Below, piece after piece: positions 1 through 9,179 of a DNA stretch of 64,000 nucleotides. The stretch is taken from positions 181,438,596 to 181,502,595 of the forward strand of contig CM062288.1 in NCBI GenBank assembly GCA_031216915.1, read 5' to 3'. Under the pieces are notes generated by a model, which was not told where the DNA came from, made no database searches, and saw only the letters and a program-made list of their open reading frames with translations. The DNA is from Pictodentalium vernedei (Eukaryota > Mollusca > Scaphopoda > Dentaliida > Dentaliidae). A program made the position numbers and the translations under genes. Numbering within the stretch: position 1 is the stretch's first letter; every line of letters begins with the position of its first letter.

Positions 1-9
1 GTTTAGACA

Positions 10-345
10 TTTAACCTTTTACCTAACGAATCAGCAAATCAATATTTTCAACATGCAACCTTGGGGCTGCACGTTGAAAATATTAATGGGTCTGCCCCAT
101 ATGGACTCTTCCAACTGTTGACGTTGAACTGACATGAAAGCTACCACCAGGGTTCAAAGGATTAAGGATGACATAAAAAGCGTCTATTTTTAATTTGTAT
201 GGCAAGCCATTAATACTTTCAACCTGTAGCCTAATGATTGTAGGTTGAAAATAATAAGTTGTTTTCATTGGTTTCGCTTTAATAATAAAAATTGAACCGT
301 TATTGTAATAGTCCTTAACCCTTATCACACTGGTAGTGCATCAGA
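10..345. repeat. Degenerate MITE-like stretch at window edge
   Basis: The stretch opens with AACCTTTTACCTAACGAAT, close to the terminus of the palindromic MITEs found elsewhere (AACCCTTTACCYAACG), and ends near a reversed TTAACCC. Inside it, a phrase of the form TTTTCAACnTG...GTTGAAAAT recurs on both strands, so it can partly fold on itself. No coding potential is recognised. Membership of the MITE group is inferred from the end alone. Confidence 0.3.
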
Positions 346-870
346 ATTTTCTCCAATCACCCTGTTTTTTTTTCTTGTTCAACAATGAATTTAATCAATT
401 ATATCTTCTTTCAAAGAGCTAACTGCGTATCTGTCAAACAAGATGTTTTTGGTTAAATATCATACTTCATTATGGGATTATGGAAAATATATTTGCTGCT
501 GAAAACTTTGCCATTTTGACACCAGAGTGCAGAGGGTATAAAAGGTCTAGTTTTCACTTTTCTTTTCCTTTGACGTTCAGCTCACTGAATGGGTACGCTA
601 TTTGCTACCATGTATTAATAAAATGACGAAACACTTTGGAATCAGGAAAAAGAGTTTTCAAGGCACATGCCCGCCGTATAACCGCAACTATCAACATGTA
701 TTTGAACAGGGGGCGTTTTGGGATTTACACTCAACACCTAATATAGATTGTGGTTACAAAACCCCTATGTTTCACAAATAATTAAAAAAAAAAATTTTTC
801 ACCCGAACCATATAGTTATAACTCCTTATTGGGACGAGCTCGTTACAATGAATAGCTGAGTAATAAAAAT
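346..870. other. Non-coding stretch with a dispersed repeat and a MITE remnant
   Basis: About 490-545 holds a phrase (TTTGCTGCTGAAAACTTT and flanks) seen again near 7,905-7,965, so it belongs to a dispersed repeat. About 785-845 holds a decayed GGGACGAGCTCGTTAC centre like that of the palindromic MITEs. I see no gene. Confidence 0.4.
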
Positions 871-878
871 AAATGAAT

Positions 879-1260
879 ATTATTTATTTATTAAGGTTTA
901 ACGACACTTTAACAGCCAAGGTCATATCGTGTCGGTGACAGTTTTACTGATGGAGGAAGTCGGAGTACCCGGAGGGAACCACCGAGCAACGACGAGCAGC
1001 TGCCAGCTCCCCAACATCGTAAGTCAGCACTGTAGCACAGGCAGGGTTAGATTAGTTGAAGACATGCGCACCATCGGCGTGCTATACGCCTTAGTGCACA
1101 GAGTCATCGTGCCCCCATGTGGACAATCGGGGTTAAGTGCCTTGCCCAAGGACACAACGCGGGAGTCCGAATCGATCGCTCAGGCGGTCACCCATCCAAG
1201 GACGAACCGGGCTCGACATTACGTAACTTCGGTGATCTGACGAGAACCGGTTGCCGCAAC
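879..1260 (-). repeat. SINE with 5S rRNA-derived head
   Basis: On the minus strand this is a complete SINE. The head (about 1,180-1,255) aligns with metazoan 5S rRNA from about base 27 to base 105, including the box A area and a box C of the form GGATGGGTGACCGCC, the 5S internal promoter. The body is shared with the tRNA-headed SINEs in this window, and the tail ends in TTAAACCTTAATAAATAAATA. A target duplication AAATGAAT lies on both sides (871-878 and 1,261-1,268), which fixes the ends. 5S-headed SINEs (SINE3 class) are known in animals. It would be transcribed by Pol III and moved by a LINE in trans. The long ORF across it is not coding. Confidence 0.85.
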
Positions 1261-2030
1261 AAATGAATGTTAAGAAATTTGAATGGAAATGTTTGTACAT
1301 AACTCTGAGTGCTGTTTTCCTATTTATTAGGTAAAAAATTTAGTATAGATGTAACGATGTGACAAATGACGCCTTATTTTTTTCCAATAACAGGAATAAT
1401 TGTTAAGTTATCTTATTACCCGAGTCTGTCATGACTTGTATTCGAATATTTGTTATGTATACTATAGTTTTAAAATTCACAAAGTGATTTGTATGAAAGT
1501 ATTTTAACATGCACTGAAAAATGAATTGTATATGTATGATGCTCTGGAGAAAGTATAGAGACCGGTCTACTTCACGGACGTACACTGAGAGAAAACCGCA
1601 CCAAATTTGGTTCCATGAAGCACTGAAACCAGTCGAGGAACCTCAACAAATGAGTATCCATGTGATCTTAAACCAGGCAATTTCATATAGAGTTGACTGT
1701 CTTATTTATATAAAAAAAATCTTAACGCATGCGTGATGAAACAATTGAAAACGTGTCTCTGACGTTGCCTCGTCGTCATTTTAAAACTTAGCGCGATTTT
1801 ATATTTTACAATTTATACAATGTCCAGAGTCCTTGACAGTTCAGTTAATATGAAAGATTGAAGAATCAAAACGTGTATGGTTGGTTCCATGCAACCAAAT
1901 TTGGTTCCCCTGACAGGACAACGTGGAGAACTAGTTTTGGTTCCTGGAGGAACCCAACTATCTCTGTGTTGCCAGACTAAATGAAGTTGGGTGGGGTGGG
2001 TGGGTGGTGGGGGGGGGGGACTATATTTCT
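1261..2030. other. Non-coding stretch, possible MITE
   Basis: CCAAATTTGGTTCC phrases occur near 1,600 and 1,890, and CACTGAGAGAAAAC near 1,583 faces a loosely inverted partner near 1,965, hinting at a 380-bp inverted-repeat element. A G-run lies near 2,010-2,020. No gene seen. Confidence 0.25.
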
Positions 2031-2034
2031 GCTG

Positions 2035-2225
2035 CATTGGCAGCAGAAATATATTTTGCCCCTCCTCCTCATTCCAATGGCAGCAGTAAAATAGCTTTTC
2101 CCTCCACTTCATTTCACGTCGTGTTGTGTCAATCTTGAGTGTGCATCCCCTATAGGTGAAGGTCCGGGGTTTTCCCCTGGAGACAAAATTAACTTTTCAC
2201 GCCAACTGAACGCCTTGAGTACCTT
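2035..2225. repeat. Dispersed repeat, copy 1
   Basis: The stretch carrying CAATCTTGAGTGTG, CCCCTATAGGTGAAGGTCC and AAATTAACTTTTCACGCC is repeated in the same orientation at 3,530-3,665. The start of each copy resembles (AAT)GGCAGCAG...TTTTCCCTCCACTTCAT. No coding capacity is seen and I do not recognise the family. Confidence 0.6.
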
Positions 2226-2522
2226 TTTTAAAAGGATGAAGTACAAGGAAGGGAAAGCATAACTTTAACAAAATGACTCAAGAAGTAACAAGGTGAGAGA
2301 ATATGAATATATTTAAAAAAGTTCTAAAACATGTGTATGGGGCGAGCCCTTTCCCCACCCCCTGTGGCTACGCTACACAACTGGTCTACTTGTATCATGA
2401 ATGAAATACACAGCTTAACAATAGCAGCACAGTGTAAGCTAAATAACACAGAGTGGCCTTGAATGCTCTAGACTGGGGGCCGAATACGTGGTTTGCAAAG
2501 TTGGGACTGTGAGTGGCTTTTG
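2226..2522. other. No feature seen
   Basis: AT-rich intergenic DNA upstream of the SINE target site. I see no ORF, repeat unit or structured element. Confidence 0.4.
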
Positions 2523-2530
2523 AAACTATA

Positions 2531-2905
2531 CAAGGGGGCGCGGTGGTTCAGTTGGTAGAGGTGCAGACTGCAAGCCGAGAGGTCCTCGGTTCGAATCCCA
2601 CCTGCAGCAACCGCGTTGTGTCCTTGGGCAAGACACTTTGACCCCATTGCCTACGTGGGAGCACGGTGACATTGTGTACTGAGGCGTACTCCACGTCGAT
2701 GGTGCACTTGTCTTCAACCAATGGTTACCCTGCTTGTGTGGAGTTAGTATGTTGGGGAGCTGACAGTTGCTCGCCGTTGCTCTGTGGTTCTCTCCAGGTA
2801 CTCCGGCTTCCTCCACCCGTAAAACTGTCATGGACATGATTATCCATTGTGCAGAAATATATGACCTTAAAACACCAATAAATAAATAAATAAATAAATA
2901 AATAA
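2531..2905 (+). repeat. SINE with tRNA-derived head
   Basis: The head has a Pol III box A (GGTTCAGTTGGTAGAGG) and a box B (GGTTCGAATCCC) at tRNA spacing. The shared body follows (CGTTGTGTCCTTGGGCAAG, then GTCGATGGTGCAC, then CTCCGGCTTCCTCCACC) and then the tail with CCATTGTGCAGAAATATATG and (AAAT)n. The target duplication AAACTATA lies at 2,523-2,530 and 2,906-2,913, giving exact ends. A 151-codon minus-strand ORF across it is a chance reading of the SINE. Non-autonomous; presumably LINE-mobilised. Confidence 0.88.
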
Positions 2906-3227
2906 AAACTATATAAACGCTGTGGTGTAATATTGTAATATGAGTGGTATTTTGCGTATGCTCCGAACGCAATACGAACAAATAATCACCAACCAGCGCT
3001 ATTTAAGTCTTATGAAAGGAATGGTGAAGGTAAGCACAGCTAATTTTTGTTGAATATTTTATGTTATGAATATATAATTGTCGATATAATATATAATATA
3101 TATAATAAGGGCTAGAATGAGGGATGGATCACACCATTTTTAATTTGGGAGGAAAAATCTACTTCAGTGGCTACACTCTCAGGTTAACTAATAAAACACA
3201 CGGGAGGGTTGGATTATTGGACTTTAA

Positions 3228-3476
3228 CCCTGTACCCAAAGTAACGTTCAAAATCGGTGAGCGCTGTTCACAAAAACACGATTCAATTTTCATTACTTTT
3301 TTTCATTTTTTGTCTCAAAAAACATAGATTATGAAGCCTCATTGGAACGAGCTCGCCGAGCTCGTTCCAATGAGGGATCATAAGCTATGTTTTTGACGAA
3401 AGAAATGAAAAAAAAAATAGTTATTCAAGAATTTTATTTACAAGTGTCGTCTGCCTTTCGTGTTAGGTAAAGAATT
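3228..3476. repeat. Palindromic MITE, subfamily 2
   Basis: A near-perfect palindrome centred on GAACGAGCTCGCCGAGCTCG. The arms carry TTTTGTCTCAAAAAACATAG, and the outer ends resemble TTAACCCTGTACCCAA and TTAGGTAAAG. The same subfamily is at 42,272-42,512. It encodes nothing. The shared outer CCCTTTACCYAACG-type end ties it to subfamily 1 despite different arms. Confidence 0.7.
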
Positions 3477-3529
3477 AAACCGAAAGGTCGACGATTAGAT
3501 CCTGACACGCGTCATCTGCACTATGGCGG

Positions 3530-3757
3530 CAGAAAAATAGTTTTGCCCTCCACTTCATGTCAAGCCGTGTCTTGTCAATCTTGAGTGTGTATCCCCTATA
3601 GGTGAAGGTCCGAGGTCTTTCCCTGGGAATAAAATTAACTTTTCACGCCATCTGAACTTGTCCTTTGACTTGACATTTCGCTCACGATGGGCACCGGACG
3701 CCGTGTACTAAAGCGTGTTTCACGTTGATGGTGTACTTGCTTTCAACCACTGCCTTT
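3530..3757 (+). repeat. Dispersed repeat copy 2 and SINE body fragment
   Basis: Bases 3,530-3,665 repeat the unit at 2,035-2,225. Bases 3,685-3,757 are a SINE body piece (GGGCACCGGACGCCGTGTAC, then CACGTTGATGGTG, then TTTCAACCA). That body resumes at about 3,998-4,025 (CCCTGCTTGTG...AGTATGTTGG) on the far side of a palindromic MITE, so the MITE sits inside the SINE. Confidence 0.6.
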
Positions 3758-3996
3758 ACCCAACGCAGACGATATAAAAATTTATTATTTTAAATATCAT
3801 TTTTTCAAATTTTTCAAAAAATTTCAACAAAACCATATCATGTGACACCCCTCGTTGGAACGAGCTCGTCGAGCTCGTTCCAACGAGGGGTCACATGATA
3901 TGGTTTTGTTGTAATTTTTTGAAAAATAATATTTTTTCAACTACTGAATTTGCATATTACGCGGGCGAATGCCGCCGATTCGTTGGGTAAAGGGGT
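3758..3996. repeat. Palindromic MITE, subfamily 1, inside a SINE
   Basis: Outer ends are CCTTTACCCAACG and CGTTGGGTAAAGG. The arms contain AAACCATATCATGTGAC, and the centre is a dyad of GAACGAGCTCG units. It encodes nothing. SINE body sequence lies directly on both sides, so the insertion is younger than that SINE. Confidence 0.75.
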
Positions 3997-4304
3997 AACC
4001 CTGCTTGTGTTTAGTATGTTGGAGAGAAACAAAATTTTGCGAAATCAAAGCTATATCAAGAAAAGCGAATGAAAATAGTTTCTGAGATTTAAGTTTCTCG
4101 CATTCTTTTTTGACAAGTGAGATTCCACGGTGTTGCTGAGAGGTAGGAAAATTTCGACTGAATAATGACTGTGCCCGCTTTTGTGATAACAATGTTGTAT
4201 TTACTTGTCGACATATTTGTAATGGTTTTTTCAGTGAGCACAGGACACGGCTGCGTATTTGCGCCATTGTAATTTAATATCATAAACTGTTATAACAGTT
4301 TCAT

Positions 4305-4512
4305 CCTGTTGCCAACGCAAACGATATCAAAATTTATCACTTTAAATACTGTTTTTTCAAATTTTCCAAAACAATTTCAATAAAAAAATATCATTGAACA
4401 CCCCATTCGAACGAGCTCGATATGGTTTTATTGAAATTTTTGGAAAAATATTTTTTTTCAACTGCTGAATCTGTTTATAACGCGAGCGAATGCGCCAATT
4501 CGTTAGGTAAAG
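4305..4512. repeat. Palindromic MITE, subfamily 1, decayed
   Basis: It has the same order of parts as the copy at 3,758 (AACGCAAACGATATC, AATTTC runs, a GAACGAGCTCG centre, TTCGTTAGGTAAAGGG), but part of the central palindrome is missing and the arms have diverged. Confidence 0.6.
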
Positions 4513-4843
4513 GGCTAACTAATCTGTTATAACATTTATAGCAATTTAGTTAACTGTTATAACAGTTTAGTTAAATCATTCTAACAGTTTAGTTCAACTG
4601 TTATAACATGTATCGAATCTATTATAACAGTTTAGTAAACAGTTTGTTAAACTGTAATAATAGCTTACCAGACTATTGTGACAATCCTCGGGTTAAACTG
4701 TTATAAAAAAATTAGCTGAACTTTTCCGATAGTTTACTTGGCTATTATAACAAGAATACACAAACTGTTATAACAGTTTAGTGTATTAAATTACGGTGGC
4801 GCTGACGAACGCCATCGTAAATTATTTAATAAACCAAACTATA
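4513..4843. repeat. Palindromic short tandem repeats (AACTGTTATAACAGTT)
   Basis: At least eight degenerate copies of AACTGTTATAACAGTTTAG are scattered here at 20-45 bp intervals. Each is its own reverse complement at the core. A further copy (TTAAACTGTTACAACAT) lies just right of the Tc1 element at 6,361, so the Tc1 jumped into this field. A hairpin of 14-base arms sits at 4,788-4,823. Confidence 0.6.
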
Positions 4844-6359
4844 CTATTCCAAAAAAGTAGGGGATATTTGATAAAAGTGGGATACATGAAGAAATATATT
4901 TATATTTTCATCAAAAAGACAGTTGAGGCATTGCACTGTGACATCTGGTGAATGATTTCAACGATAGTTGGGTATCTGAAGAGCACACATTCCACGCACT
5001 GAGCTGTAGAAGACATGGACGGTCAGTCAGAGAATTTACCACATTCAGTCCAAGACCTCAGTACCTTGTAAATCCTCCTCGGTTCGCAAGACAAGCGCGG
5101 ATCCGACGTGGCATACTCCTCACCAAACTCCAATGTCAGCTTGACTGATGTTATTCCATTCTTCCGGCAGTGCAGCGGCGTGTACCTGGACATTGATAGG
5201 GGGCTGTTGTCGTTGTCGTAGGCGCCTGCCAAGCATATTTCAGACGTGCTTGATTGGTGCTTAGTGCTGGCCAAGGCAGTGTAGTGATGTTCTGCTCCTG
5301 GAGGAACTCTGTAGCGACACGGGCCCTGTGTGCTCTTGCATTGTCATCTTGAAAAATGAATCGACCGCCGTGAGGCCCGTGACGTCGCGCAGATGTCACC
5401 ACATGAGCTGCTAACATGTTGTCACGGTAGTACTGCCCTGTGACACGCCCTTGAATGACATGTAATGCTGTTCTGCTTGTCATGGTTGTGCCTCCCCACA
5501 CCATAACAGATCCACCACCAAAACGATCGTACTGCCTAACGGTTACGTCATGGTATCGTTCGTTCCAGCGCCGCCACACTCTGTTTCGCCTGTCGTGGAA
5601 GTCGAGAGTGAACCTCGATTCATCGGAAAACATGTCGTTTGTCGACTGTCCCAGCGTTATCGTGCTCCACACCAATTACGCCTTTCTGCGATGTGACGTT
5701 CAGTCAAACGTGGAATTATTTGAGGTCGTCGAGCGTACAAATTCCTGCTGTGTAGGCGATTTCGGATAGTCTGACCACTGACTCGCACATCTGTCGCTCG
5801 GTGCAGCTGCTGTCCAATTTATGAGGCACTTTGATGGCGGTTACATAATGCTGTGGTTCGGATGAAACGATCCTGGTTAGCAGTTGTCGCCCTTGGACGA
5901 CCTGACCGACGTCTGCCATCAACATTGCCTGTCTGACGATAACGTGACCACAACCTGCTAATCACCAAATCAGTAATGTTGAGAATTTGAGCCACTGCAG
6001 TCTGTCTGTTGCCAGCTTCCAACATGCCAACGGCACGTAAACGTTCGTCACGTGTCAGTCTGCGCATACCTCAAAAGTTACTTTTCGACCAGAAACTATT
6101 GATGAACGAGTTTATACCAAGAAAAGAACGACGAGACCTCCGAAAAAGCCCGTCCAGTACAAATGAAAATTTCAAAAGTACCTCACAGACATTAACGCGG
6201 CGCTCGTGCGAAAAACCTGCACGAAGTTTTCGTGGGCCGGTGACATTCATGATCTTCACTAAACTTGGTAAGATATTGATGTGTCCAATCACGCGTATCC
6301 AATACAATTTTTCGAAAATATCAACATCAGTTTGGATATCCCCTACTTTTTTTTAATAG
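4844..6359 (-). mobile_element. Tc1-type DNA transposon, decayed
   Basis: The element is bounded by a terminal inverted repeat of the form CTATTnnAAAAAAGTAGGGG (left end 4,844; right end 6,359), with TA on both sides (4,842-4,843 and 6,360-6,361), as expected for the Tc1/mariner superfamily. It holds one transposase pseudogene on the minus strand. At about 1.5 kb its length is normal for Tc1 elements. It lies inside an AACTGTTATAACAGTT repeat field. Confidence 0.85.
5050..6067 (-). pseudogene. Tc1 transposase pseudogene
   Basis: Reading down from the ATG at 6,067, an N-terminal helix-turn-helix region is clear (RAVGMLEAG, ISRLWSRYRQTGNV), followed by a GRPR hook (SGRPRATT) and DRFIRTTAL. After an in-frame stop near 5,820 the same frame continues with Tc1-like sequence. 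The frame then shifts near 5,665 to the longest piece (5,151-5,675), which carries the first catalytic Asp (FSDESRF) and the second (FQDDNARAHRA). The usual third acidic residue region is lost where the frame shifts again near 5,260. C-terminal homology (PPINVQ, EEWNNI) survives in another frame to about 5,050. At least three breaks, so it cannot make transposase. Catalysis in the family is DDE cut-and-paste at TA. Confidence 0.85.
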
Positions 6360-6387
6360 TATATTAAACTGTTACAACATTTTAATT

Positions 6388-6677
6388 AAGCTGGTTAGGG
6401 CTTTGGAATTCAAACTGAAAGATCCACGGTTCGATCCCGACCAGCGTTTGGTCCTTTATCCTGATTGCACACGTGGGGCACGGTGTCGTAAGGTGTACTG
6501 TACGTATACGGGGCACTTGTCTTTCAATGATAACCTTGCTTTACGGTGGGGAGTCTGACAGTTTACGCCCCTGCTCGGCACTAGTCTTGTCTCCGAGAAC
6601 TCCGGCTTCCTCCACCTGTAAAACTGTCTGACACGAGGTGACCCCGATTGTTGAAATTATCGTTAAATCCCAATATG

Positions 6678-6768
<91 letters not shown>

Positions 6769-6771
6769 ATA
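6388..6771 (+). repeat. Diverged tRNA-headed SINE with third tail type
   Basis: Box A-like CTGGTTAGGG and box B GGTTCGATCCC head a shortened body that still shows GGTGTACTGTACGTATAC and CTCCGGCTTCCTCCACCTG. The tail differs from the other SINEs here (GTGACCCCGATTGTTG, then TCGTTAAATCCC). It ends in about 23 pure TAAA units (6,678-6,770), by far the longest A-rich tail in the window. A similar tail lies at 56,440-56,513. Confidence 0.65.
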
Positions 6772-6789
6772 GTATGGCATATTAAATTA

Positions 6790-7320
6790 CAATGGCACTA
6801 ATATGCTGACATAAAGAGGGTTTTGGAGTGGCCTGCGTGATAAAGATAAGCCTGGTTTTGAAGAGTACCTTGGTGGCACCTTTGGGGGGTCACTGCTGTT
6901 CAAGCTGAGGTCACGGTCACTTGAGCGGAGGGGAAAAATTGGGAAAAAACAGTAAAAAGGAGTGCTAGATGTGTAATTTGGGCGTGGTGGAGACCCTGGA
7001 ACACTTTCTTCTAGAATGTCCAAAATACCAGTCCAAAGAATAAGATTCACTGGGAGTATAATGGGGAAGTGGAATGGGAGAATGAAGGACATATAGTTAG
7101 TGAGAGACTTAAAGGAGAGGGTTGATATGCTAATCGAAGAGATTGGGAAGAATGGGGCACGGGGTGCCGTCAAGCAGTTCGTCTCCAAGTGTTGGGAGGA
7201 GAGAAGAAGCGTGGGAATGGGGAGGCAGTTGGGAGTACAGGGGAAACCAAGTCCTTCTCATCCGAAAACCGCGACAAATCAGCGGCCGGCCAAAGTGTTA
7301 TTATTATTAGTAATAATAAT
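6790..7320 (+). mobile_element. LINE 3' end (C-terminal zinc-knuckle region)
   Basis: The plus strand encodes the far C-terminus of a non-LTR reverse transcriptase protein. A conserved GGSLLF-type segment is followed by a CxxC...ETLEHFLLEC motif near 6,963-7,020 (with an in-frame TAG at 6,966). Two more copies of the region lie on the minus strand at 21,060-21,345 and 17,020-17,345. The element ends near 7,310 in a run of ATT units. Severely 5'-truncated. The clade is not resolved; the CxxC-H-C ending is common in several LINE clades. Confidence 0.6.
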
Positions 7321-8211
7321 ATTGCTTATTCTAATTTACTGATAACTCTGATTGCAGATTTTATATTCTCTATACATTGAACATAACTGATTATTTACAC
7401 CGTTATATGTATTAATTCTCACTCAGTGCATTATTTCTGCCTTATCATGTGCAATAAGTGATCAAACATTATGTATATTCGTAATTTTATTTATCAATAA
7501 ATTATGTATTTATACAATAAAAGAACGAATTAAGTCCTTGTTTTTCTTCAATGATTTCAGATCAACAATGGGGTTATTAATTTTTATATGTTTTGGTTCA
7601 CGGGCTGACGGACAGATTGGACACCTGCGACTTCCTTGTCGCGTGAATATTCGTATTATTTTGATTCTCAATAATTAAAGACCCTTATTCTAGAGAACAA
7701 ATCATGTTAATGAGGTACAGTGAGAAGAATAACTCCACGGGGATCCTAGAAGCCTCATCTCTGCCGTTAAATCAAGCACAGCCAGGTTACCTTGAAAGTA
7801 CATTTATTTCCAGACTAGAACAATTTAACTCCTGCCTCTCTGATAGTCTAAACACGTTTTCTCAGAAGCCACGACTCAAGACGAAATTGGGTAAAATGCA
7901 AATTGTATTTGAAGAAAATTTTGCTGCTGAAAACTTTAAAATCTTGACATAACAGTGCAAAAAAGCTCAGCTAAATTTCAAATTTTGTTTTCCTATCTTA
8001 TTGTCTGCCTGTCTGCAGCTCTCTGGTTTAAACGATTGTTTTCTTTGGCATCAGTATTTTGCTCATGTAGCTCAAAATTAAGCCAATAATATCTAGTTTG
8101 GAAGAGCGAATCACGAAGTGAGGCAAACGTATTAATTTTACATCACAAATAAATATCTATTTGGGTCGAACTTTTGACAGTGAATATTTTGTACTAGTAT
8201 ATAGTACTTGG
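7321..8211. other. Non-coding stretch with one dispersed repeat
   Basis: Bases 7,905-7,965 repeat a phrase found at 490-545 (TTTTGCTGCTGAAAACTTT, then TTGACA). The rest is AT-rich with no recognised gene. Confidence 0.4.
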
Positions 8212-8212
8212 A

Positions 8213-8370
8213 ATATATTATTAGTTACACAGTTTGTTGGTGGCTTAATATGGTATATATGGTGTCAGTTAATTTCATATTGGACGAGAGCGAAGCTCGA
8301 GTCAAATGTGGAATTAAGTGACACCTTATACACCATATTAGGCCACCAACAAACTGTGTAACGAATATAT
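8213..8370. repeat. Palindromic MITE-like inverted repeat
   Basis: Arms 8,213-8,274 and 8,312-8,370 are near-perfect reverse complements (CACAGTTTGTTGGTGGC... against GCCACCAACAAACTGTG), with a 37-bp loop. No other copy is seen here and nothing is encoded beyond a chance 66-codon ORF. Confidence 0.7.
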
Positions 8371-8457
8371 CTTACCGACTGCTGCATCGATGCACAGAAC
8401 TAATAACAACAGCGATCAAAATTAAATGAGAGAATTCTCACAATGTGTTCACATGTC

Positions 8458-8509
8458 TTTGCCTTGTTACAATTTACAGGCACTCTCCCATAAATTGTAA
8501 CAAGGCAAA
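8458..8509. repeat. Perfect 19-bp hairpin
   Basis: Arms 8,458-8,476 and 8,491-8,509 (TTTGCCTTGTTACAATTTA and its exact complement) flank a 14-base loop. It may be the core of a tiny MITE; function unknown. Confidence 0.6.
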
Positions 8510-9170
8510 TTCACACATACCAAACAGTTTCATTTCGAAGGTAACATGACACACATCCACAGAATATGAAGCCTTTTAAGTTGCCTAACCTGCACTTCAG
8601 ACCAAATATAGGCTTCCAACGCTCAATCTTTCAACTTGAAGCCTTTATCGACTGCCGCCTTTCTGAATAATCAATGAACAAAGGGGAGATTACCCATAGC
8701 TGTCAGCGTATATTGATGTTGACAGGTAGTATATGGTTTTATATGCAGTCTGCATGTGACGTCTTTGAACCAATGACATTTCCAGATACTTGTAGGAGGT
8801 AAGATAAAGTCTAGTATCAGCAGAAGTAAGTCGTAGGATAAGTACAATAATTGTTCTCGTTTATTTTATTTCTATTGATGTCAGCTCCTATCATTGATCT
8901 CAGAAAGCTCTCCTAGAGAGTTTTCCAAATGGCATTGTCAGTTTCTATTAATACATCTTAACAGGAATAGGAATTTAAGTCTATAGACCACCTGGAATCC
9001 ATTACGGATTTCCATTCAGGGATTTGGGGCCTATAGAGTAACAGGATTTTAAAAGAAAACAAATTATGGCTGGTTATTGTTCATGGTTGGTTGTATTCTT
9101 AAAAACTCGGTTAGCGACCAACAGGTCACCAACCGAAGTTGATGACGTTGGTTGTTCTTGTTTGTATTCT
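8510..9170. other. No gene seen
   Basis: AT-rich DNA with a weak hairpin near 9,105-9,140 (GGTTAGCGACCAACAGGTCACCAACC). I see no ORF of interest or recognisable repeat before the polymerase fossil. Confidence 0.35.
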
Positions 9171-9179
9171 TCAAAAGTT

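Noticed and set aside
2526-2981. 151-codon minus-strand ORF
   Set aside because: It reads through the antisense of a SINE and its (TTTA)n tail (YLFIYLFIYLF); not coding.
6541-6780. 79-codon ORF of repeated LFIYLFIY
   Set aside because: Pure translation of the (TAAA)n tail.
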